Assembly: GCA_017744735.1 (NCBI GenBank)
Contig: JAGIAR010000007.1
Location: 310,001 to 374,000 of the forward strand
DNA length: 64,000 bases
Reading direction: 5' to 3'
From: Novosphingobium sp.
Lineage (GTDB): Bacteria; Pseudomonadota; Alphaproteobacteria; Sphingomonadales; Sphingomonadaceae
Notes under the pieces: model-generated
The model's input: only the letters and a program-made list of their open reading frames with translations
Told to the model about the DNA's origin: nothing
The model's database searches: none
Shown: one piece after another, positions 59,116-64,000 of the stretch
Numbering within the stretch: position 1 is the stretch's first letter
Layout: each line of letters begins with the position of its first letter
Made by a program: the position numbers and the translations under genes

Positions 59116-60018
59116 CTAGTGCTTCACCCCGGCCGCCTCGCCCTGGGCGCGTTGGAGCACCGAGCCGTCATACCACCAGGTGAAGCCCACTTCCGCCGCC
59201 TGCGGGCCGAAGAAGCCGCCGCCGAAGACTCCGCTGCCGCCATCGCCGCCGGTCAGCGTTCCGCTGAAGCCTGATGAAGCTATGCTCCCCGTGCCGTTCA
59301 GCGTGCCGAGCACCGTCACGGCATCATCGACCTCGTCGGAGAGGGTCAGCGTGGTCGCCACGGTGCCATTGCCGAAATTGGCGTAGAAGGTGGCCGGAGA
59401 ATCGCTCACCGGATAGACCATGCCGTCCTTGCTCACCGTCCCGCCGAGTTGGAGCGTGTAGGTCGCCGTTCCCGCCTTGGGCATGTCGCCCGCCTGGGTG
59501 GGTACGCCCCAGGCGACCACATAGGTTTCGTAATCGTGCGTCGAGAGGTCATGATGGCCGAAGGAAGCGAACCGCGTGTAGGACAGCGGCACCTTGTTCA
59601 GCGTCGGCACGATCACGCGCAACAGGACTTCGTCGTCGGGACCCGGACTATAATACACGACTTCGTGAGGGCCCCCATATTGTTCGAGCGAAAGCGGGAG
59701 GACGTATCCGGCGCCGCCCTTCTCGGTCACGCGATAGGCGTCGAGCGAGGCGACATATTCGATCGTCAGGTCGCTCCCCAACGGCATCGCCTGATAGCCG
59801 GTCTCGGAAACGCCATAGACACCGTGCCATTTGGTCCCGCCGGTCACGAAGCTCTTGTCCCCCCGCTTGGCGAGCGTCTGCTCGACGGTGTCGTAAGCCA
59901 CCGGCGTCGGGGTTGGCGTCGGCGTCGGCGTCGAATCGACCGCGCCCCCGCCGCAGGCCGTCAGCATCAACCCGAGAGGCAGCAACGCCGCGCCAGTGGC
60001 AACCCGTCCGATCTTCAT
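59116..60018 (-). CDS. TbpB-like surface lipoprotein (single barrel signature), 300 aa
   Basis: A lipoprotein: lipobox LTACGG near residue 22, then a [10 protein letters not shown] linker, then a beta-rich body. The C-terminal part carries [13 protein letters not shown] (from residue 267), a signature of the TbpB_B_D barrel domain found in transferrin-binding and other Slam-exported surface lipoproteins. [11 protein letters not shown] and the dipeptide-rich strands recur in the gene at 63285. It is 15 bp downstream of the larger paralogue and co-transcribed. Ligand unknown. Confidence 0.82.
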   Translation of the reverse strand: MKIGRVATGAALLPLGLMLTACGGGAVDSTPTPTPTPTPVAYDTVEQTLAKRGDKSFVTGGTKWHGVYGVSETGYQAMPLGSDLTIEYVASLDAYRVTEKGGAGYVLPLSLEQYGGPHEVVYYSPGPDDEVLLRVIVPTLNKVPLSYTRFASFGHHDLSTHDYETYVVAWGVPTQAGDMPKAGTATYTLQLGGTVSKDGMVYPVSDSPATFYANFGNGTVATTLTLSDEVDDAVTVLGTLNGTGSIASSGFSGTLTGGDGGSGVFGGGFFGPQAAEVGFTWWYDGSVLQRAQGEAAGVKH

Positions 60019-60033
60019 AATTCTATTCCGCCT

Positions 60034-62607
60034 TCAGTTCTTCTTGCCGATGAAGGCGCCCGCGATCTCGGTATATTGCGGATCGGCCTCGGTTCCGTGG
60101 ACGGCTGTGAAAGTTCCCCCGATCTCGGCGGCGTTCGGACCGAAGAATCCGCCGGAGTAGGAACGGAACCAACCGTCCTGTGTAGCCGAGCCGAAGAAAT
60201 CGTAATTGCCTTCCATCAGACTGCCATTGACCGAGAAGCCGGCAAAGCTCTGGTTGGTCGCGGAAACGGTTTCGGAACCCAGCCCTGCAATGCGCTCGCC
60301 CGCGAAATCGGAGAAGGTGGCGCTGAGCGAGTCATTGGTGAAGTTGACGTTGAAACTGGCGGTGCCCGACAGTTTGAATATCCCCGAATTCGCGTAGGTG
60401 GCATTGTCAAGATAGTAGGCATAGCCTTGGGTCAGCCCGCTGTAAGTCGCGCTGCCCCCGAGCGGAATGCGATCCGCATCGATGCCCGCCGCGGCCACCA
60501 TGTATTCGCGAAGATGCGGCCGCACCGGATCGTTGCCATTGTACCTGGCATCGACGAACATCGTGTAGGTGTAAGCGACACTGGAACTGGCTGAACCCAA
60601 GTTAGGTACGGTGGCGATCCAGCTTGAGCCGTCCGCATCCCCCTCCCCTTCATAGACCCGTATGTTGCCGTTGCTCTTGGCCGCCTGGAAGGTCGTGCTG
60701 TCCAGATTGAGGTCTTGGTGGTCGAGCTTCAAAACATAGTTGCCAGTGCCCGGATTGTAGGAAATCGAGTTGATGGATTCCTGATAAAAGTAATTCAGAT
60801 CGGCCGAATATATCTGGAGGTCGGTTGACGAAGTCAGGTCTTTGAGACCCGGCATAGTACCGGCGGGATCATCCACGTTCGGATCCTTCGCCCCGAAGAT
60901 GGCGCCGGAAGCAGCCGATCCGCTCGGGCCGGTCGCGGTGAACAGCCCGCCCACCTCCTGCGCAGCCGGGCCGAAGAACTGGCCGTTGAGCGTGCCGGTG
61001 TAATCGCCGACCCCATTGAAGGTGACGGTACCGGAGAAATTGTTGGAAGATGAAGCCAGCGTGCCGGACAGGTTCCAGTCGCCCGCGCCGGGGGCACCCG
61101 CGCCGCTCAAATTGTAATAGGCAGCCGGCACGTAGGCGGTGACCTTACCGGTTCCGAGATTGACGAAGAAATCGCCATAGCCGTTCATCAGCCATTTTTT
61201 GTCGGTCACACTATCCGCGACGATGCCGTCGAGACGAATGCCGTAGCCGGCGCTGCCGCTTCGGGGGATCGCCGAATTGAGCGTGGGCATGCCGTATAGC
61301 TGGAAGCCGTAGCGGTCCGTCCCCGAGGGGCCGCCCTGATCTTGGTTCAGGCGGACGCGGACATAATCGAGATCGAGACCGGTCGTCCGATCGTCCCAGG
61401 TCCCGCTGTCACGCGCCCCATAAACGAACATGGAGCCGCCGTCGTTGGCCTGCATCGTGTAGTCTTGGCCGGCAATCACATAGGTCTTGGTTTCGGCATC
61501 GAAGCGGATCGCAATCGGATCGACCTTGGTGGAACCGGTGACGTTTCCGCCTGAACCCGTAGTCACACTGACCGATGCTTCGCTGGCAGCAAAGGTCTGG
61601 CTGTTGGTCAGCTGGTTATTGCCCTCGCCATTGAATTTGGGGTTGGGCTTATCGGCCGCGCCCTTGCGGCCGAGGATCGCGCCGGTGATCAACCGTTCGT
61701 CAGGGCTCTGGCCCGAAAAGACCGCGCCGATTTCGGCCGAATCGGGCCCGAAGAACTGACCCTTGAGCGCCATCTCGAACGGCTGGCCATCGTTGAGCAC
61801 CAGCGTGCCCGAGAATGTCGGGGCGGATGACGCAATCTTCGCGTCACCGAAGAAACTCGCGGATGTGCTGAGATCGAGCGTGCCGACGAACATGATCCGT
61901 CCGGTCGAGAAATCGACCGAGGCGGTGCCGCCGCCCGAGATCGCGACGAGGTCGCTTGCACCGCTGGTCGTCGCGCCGATCAGATCGATGGCGTAATTCG
62001 CCGATCCCGAAACCTGGCGGTTCGCCTGGGTGGTCTCGACACCATAGACGATCGAATCGATCGAGCCGTCCACCCGGGTCGGGGAAACCTGCACGATCCG
62101 CTGCCAGAATGCGGCGCCGACATATTTGTAGGTCACCGGCCCGCTCGTACCCGGACGCGTCAGCGTCAGGCTGTCCACCTGGTCGTCGGTCTCTTTGACA
62201 TAGACCAGCGCGGCGGAGTTGCTTTGCGAATTGTCGATATCGCCGGGACCGAAGGTGATCGATCCGGTCGGCGTGGACAGCGTATAACTCTGGTTTCCTG
62301 CATTGTAGCTGATCGTCGCGGTCGTCGACGACGCGGAACCGCCCGTTTGTCCCTCCGGACCGTAGCTGGCCTTCGCGCGGCTCGACACATTGGTGAAGCT
62401 CTCGCTGACCAGCGGCGCCAGCAAATTGTCATTCAAACCCGTCGGGATAGGTGTGGGTGTTGGCGTCGGGGTGCCCGGACTAGGCGTTGGCGTCCCCGGT
62501 GTGGGCGTCGGCGTGGGCGTCGAATTGACCCCGCCGCCGCCGCAGGCAGCCAGCAACAAACCGAGCGGAAGCAATGACGCCCCCGCCGCAAAGCGACCCG
62601 TACCCAT
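60034..62607 (-). CDS. Large TbpB-like surface lipoprotein with three tandem barrel signatures, 857 aa
   Basis: A lipobox (LLAACGG) is followed by a proline/threonine linker of GTPTPSPGTPTPTP type and three repeats, each ending in a G-x-FFGP-x2-A-E-I/V-G signature followed by a G-A-I/F-x-G-x-K close: residues 283, 542 and 819. TbpB itself has two such lobes, so three is unusual. The architecture suggests a surface protein with several binding modules. There is no membrane anchor other than the lipid. ATG 62607 follows GGGGG. No Slam or TonB receptor is within the window. Confidence 0.82.
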   Translation of the reverse strand: MGTGRFAAGASLLPLGLLLAACGGGGVNSTPTPTPTPGTPTPSPGTPTPTPTPIPTGLNDNLLAPLVSESFTNVSSRAKASYGPEGQTGGSASSTTATISYNAGNQSYTLSTPTGSITFGPGDIDNSQSNSAALVYVKETDDQVDSLTLTRPGTSGPVTYKYVGAAFWQRIVQVSPTRVDGSIDSIVYGVETTQANRQVSGSANYAIDLIGATTSGASDLVAISGGGTASVDFSTGRIMFVGTLDLSTSASFFGDAKIASSAPTFSGTLVLNDGQPFEMALKGQFFGPDSAEIGAVFSGQSPDERLITGAILGRKGAADKPNPKFNGEGNNQLTNSQTFAASEASVSVTTGSGGNVTGSTKVDPIAIRFDAETKTYVIAGQDYTMQANDGGSMFVYGARDSGTWDDRTTGLDLDYVRVRLNQDQGGPSGTDRYGFQLYGMPTLNSAIPRSGSAGYGIRLDGIVADSVTDKKWLMNGYGDFFVNLGTGKVTAYVPAAYYNLSGAGAPGAGDWNLSGTLASSSNNFSGTVTFNGVGDYTGTLNGQFFGPAAQEVGGLFTATGPSGSAASGAIFGAKDPNVDDPAGTMPGLKDLTSSTDLQIYSADLNYFYQESINSISYNPGTGNYVLKLDHQDLNLDSTTFQAAKSNGNIRVYEGEGDADGSSWIATVPNLGSASSSVAYTYTMFVDARYNGNDPVRPHLREYMVAAAGIDADRIPLGGSATYSGLTQGYAYYLDNATYANSGIFKLSGTASFNVNFTNDSLSATFSDFAGERIAGLGSETVSATNQSFAGFSVNGSLMEGNYDFFGSATQDGWFRSYSGGFFGPNAAEIGGTFTAVHGTEADPQYTEIAGAFIGKKN

Positions 62608-62730
62608 AGTACCCCCAACGATCAGCAGATGCGGCCGCGGCCGGCGCGCACGATTGGTCCCGCCGTCACAATAGCGCGAAAAATCTTAAGGGGAACGGCT
62701 AGTTATTGGAGGTTTCTACCTAATCGGATT

Positions 62731-63174
62731 TCACTTGCACCCGCCCTGCAGGTAACCTTCGGTCATGATCGCCGAAATGTCCTTGGCCAGCCGGTCGGCC
62801 TCGGGCGCTTCGGGCACCGGCTCGGCCCTGGCGAGCACTTTGGCCGAGCGCTTCACATCCTTGCAGAACGCGCCCTTGCGATGGCCGTAGATCCAGTTGT
62901 CCTTCGCCGCGCGGCACACGCCGATCAGTTCCTGCCCCCACATCGGGAACGCCATGCCCTGCCCGATCACCGTGCCGGTCACTCCGTTGCAGGCGCCCTT
63001 GATCATCTCCTTGTAGACGGTTTCGTCCTGCACCTTCAGCGCGAAGTCGATCTTCTGCGCACGCTCGACCCAGGCTGCCCAGGCTTCCTGCTTGCTCTTG
63101 GCTTCGGCGGGGACGGCGGCGATCATGCCGCCCAGCGCGAGCGCACAAGCGCCCGCCCTCATCATTCTGCGCAT
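62731..63174 (-). CDS. Hypothetical exported protein, 147 aa
   Basis: A signal peptide (ACALALGGMIAAVPAEAK) is followed by a helical, cysteine-containing mature part: KGACNGVTGTVIGQGMAFPMWG, LIGVCRAAKDNWIYG, AFCKDVKRSAK, GGCK. Four or five cysteines suggest disulfides. The family is not recognised. It lies between two TbpB-like genes on the same strand. Confidence 0.72.
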   Translation of the reverse strand: MRRMMRAGACALALGGMIAAVPAEAKSKQEAWAAWVERAQKIDFALKVQDETVYKEMIKGACNGVTGTVIGQGMAFPMWGQELIGVCRAAKDNWIYGHRKGAFCKDVKRSAKVLARAEPVPEAPEADRLAKDISAIMTEGYLQGGCK

Positions 63175-63284
63175 CGGAACCCCTGTTCGACAAGGCGGCC
63201 CCCCGGCCGCAGGCGGCCACTATGGACCGCCGCAGGGGCGGGCACTTGTAAGAAGCCGACAGGCCCGAGGGTGCACCCGGAAAA

Positions 63285-64000
63285 TCAGGGCGGCGGGGGA
63301 CTCGCGTGGACGCCGAAGACGTTGCCGTAGGCGAGGAAGCCGCTGCCCTGCGCCTGGAACACATAGCCCATTTCGGCTGGGCTGCCCGACGAAACCGGGC
63401 CGAAGAACGAGCCAGTGAACTCGCCGGTGCCCGCGCCGGTCAGCGATCCGTGGAACGCCGAGCTGCTGGAAACGATCGATCCGGTCCCGCTGAGATCGCC
63501 GAAATCGCCGCCCCCATCGCTGTCGAGGCTGATCAACGTCGAAACCGTGCTGTTCGCGAAGTTGGCGCTGAAGGTCGCCGATCCGTGCCCGTCGCCCAGC
63601 GTGTAGAACTGGGTGTTCTGGCCGTTCGGGACCACCACCGCGCCATAGACGTCGGAGGTGTAGCTCGCGCTGCCGGTGTGCGGCATCGAGCCGCTCGAAG
63701 TCGGCTGGCCGAACACGAAGGCGATCAGCGGGTTTACCGAACTCGAATTGATGTTGAGGATGTTGACGCTGACCTTCGCATAGGTGCCGAAGCGCGTGTA
63801 GGTCAGTGGCACGCCGCCGATCGACGGCACATGCAATTCGAAGGTTTCCTGCGGCAGATCCGTGCCGAACACGCTGCCGCGAGTATAGAGCGCGAGGGCC
63901 GAATTGCTATCCGCAGACAACTCGTTCGGCGCGAAATCGGCAACCACCGAATTGTTGCGGATCAACTGCACGTGGCCGTTTGCCACCACGTATTTGACCT
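63285..64000 (-). CDS. TbpB-like surface lipoprotein, partial (N-terminus off the window)
   Basis: The frame is open to the window edge, so the N-terminus with its probable lipobox lies outside. The visible 238 residues include GVPLTYTRFGTYAKV, as in the gene at 59116, the strand-rich middle, and a C-terminal SFFGPVSSGSPAEMGYVF: the FGP...AE-x-G signature with a four-residue insertion. It ends HASPPPP. Paralogue of the two genes at 59116 and 60034. Confidence 0.8.
   Translation of the reverse strand, partial: VKYVVANGHVQLIRNNSVVADFAPNELSADSNSALALYTRGSVFGTDLPQETFELHVPSIGGVPLTYTRFGTYAKVSVNILNINSSSVNPLIAFVFGQPTSSGSMPHTGSASYTSDVYGAVVVPNGQNTQFYTLGDGHGSATFSANFANSTVSTLISLDSDGGGDFGDLSGTGSIVSSSSAFHGSLTGAGTGEFTGSFFGPVSSGSPAEMGYVFQAQGSGFLAYGNVFGVHASPPPP

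Noticed and set aside
62440..62525. CRISPR-like short repeats
   Set aside because: The repeats are in-frame codons for a TP-rich lipoprotein linker, without spacers; no cas gene is present. No CRISPR array was seen anywhere in the window.

Overview
The window looks like chromosomal DNA from a sphingomonad, most likely Erythrobacteraceae (Alphaproteobacteria, Sphingomonadales). This rests on high GC with strong GC3 bias, a CckA/CpdR cell-cycle phosphorelay, a SapC protein, LexA boxes of the alphaproteobacterial GTTC-N7-GTTC type, and short hairpin repeats typical of sphingomonad intergenic DNA. No species can be named from the sequence alone.

Layout. 0-9.5 kb: a DEAD-box helicase cut by the window edge, an FAD-linked oxidase, SapC, a candidate suhB/mmgR-type small RNA, an N-formylglutamate amidohydrolase-like gene, cpdR, tRNA-Val(GAC), icd and a KefB-like antiporter. 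9.5-26 kb: housekeeping genes mostly on the minus strand (alaS, a methyltransferase, recA with an SOS box, two DUF4139 proteins, cckA, a DUF2062 protein, smpB, a PAS-GGDEF-EAL protein, dapA), with one plus-strand acyl-CoA dehydrogenase-like flavoprotein. 26-41 kb: a lytic transglycosylase, greB, a 3-hydroxybutyrate dehydrogenase/patatin pair, a beta-barrel protein, rlmN, an HxlR regulator divergent from azoR, two paralogous glycine-zipper proteins with hairpin 5' leaders, a PhzF-like isomerase, an amidohydrolase, and MOSC and DUF1801 genes. 41-49 kb: an overlapping SDR / cytochrome b / molybdopterin lipoprotein cluster, two tandem cyclopropane-fatty-acid synthases, a MATE exporter and argG, followed by a 940-bp non-coding stretch with DnaA-box-like sites and a strong terminator.

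49.8-56 kb is the accessory part. It holds rlpA, two CHRD-domain paralogues, a helix-turn-helix gene whose reading frame runs without a stop into one of them, several kinds of dispersed repeat, and an AT-rich OLD-family ATPase/TOPRIM nuclease that was almost certainly acquired by transfer and is the best defence candidate here. 56-64 kb: uvrA with its own SOS box, then a minus-strand cluster of three TbpB-like surface lipoprotein genes, one carrying three tandem C-terminal barrel-type signatures, interrupted by a small secreted protein.

How the genes fit together. recA and uvrA are joined by matching LexA boxes. CckA and CpdR are two nodes of the same cell-cycle phosphorelay, although they are about 12 kb apart. 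The cytochrome b and Tat-lipoprotein molybdoenzyme probably form one inner-membrane redox pair. The less explained items are the hairpin-masked leaders of the two glycine-zipper genes, a TonB-box-like motif inside a DUF4139 protein, the triple TbpB-like lipoprotein, the solo OLD nuclease and the structured region after argG.
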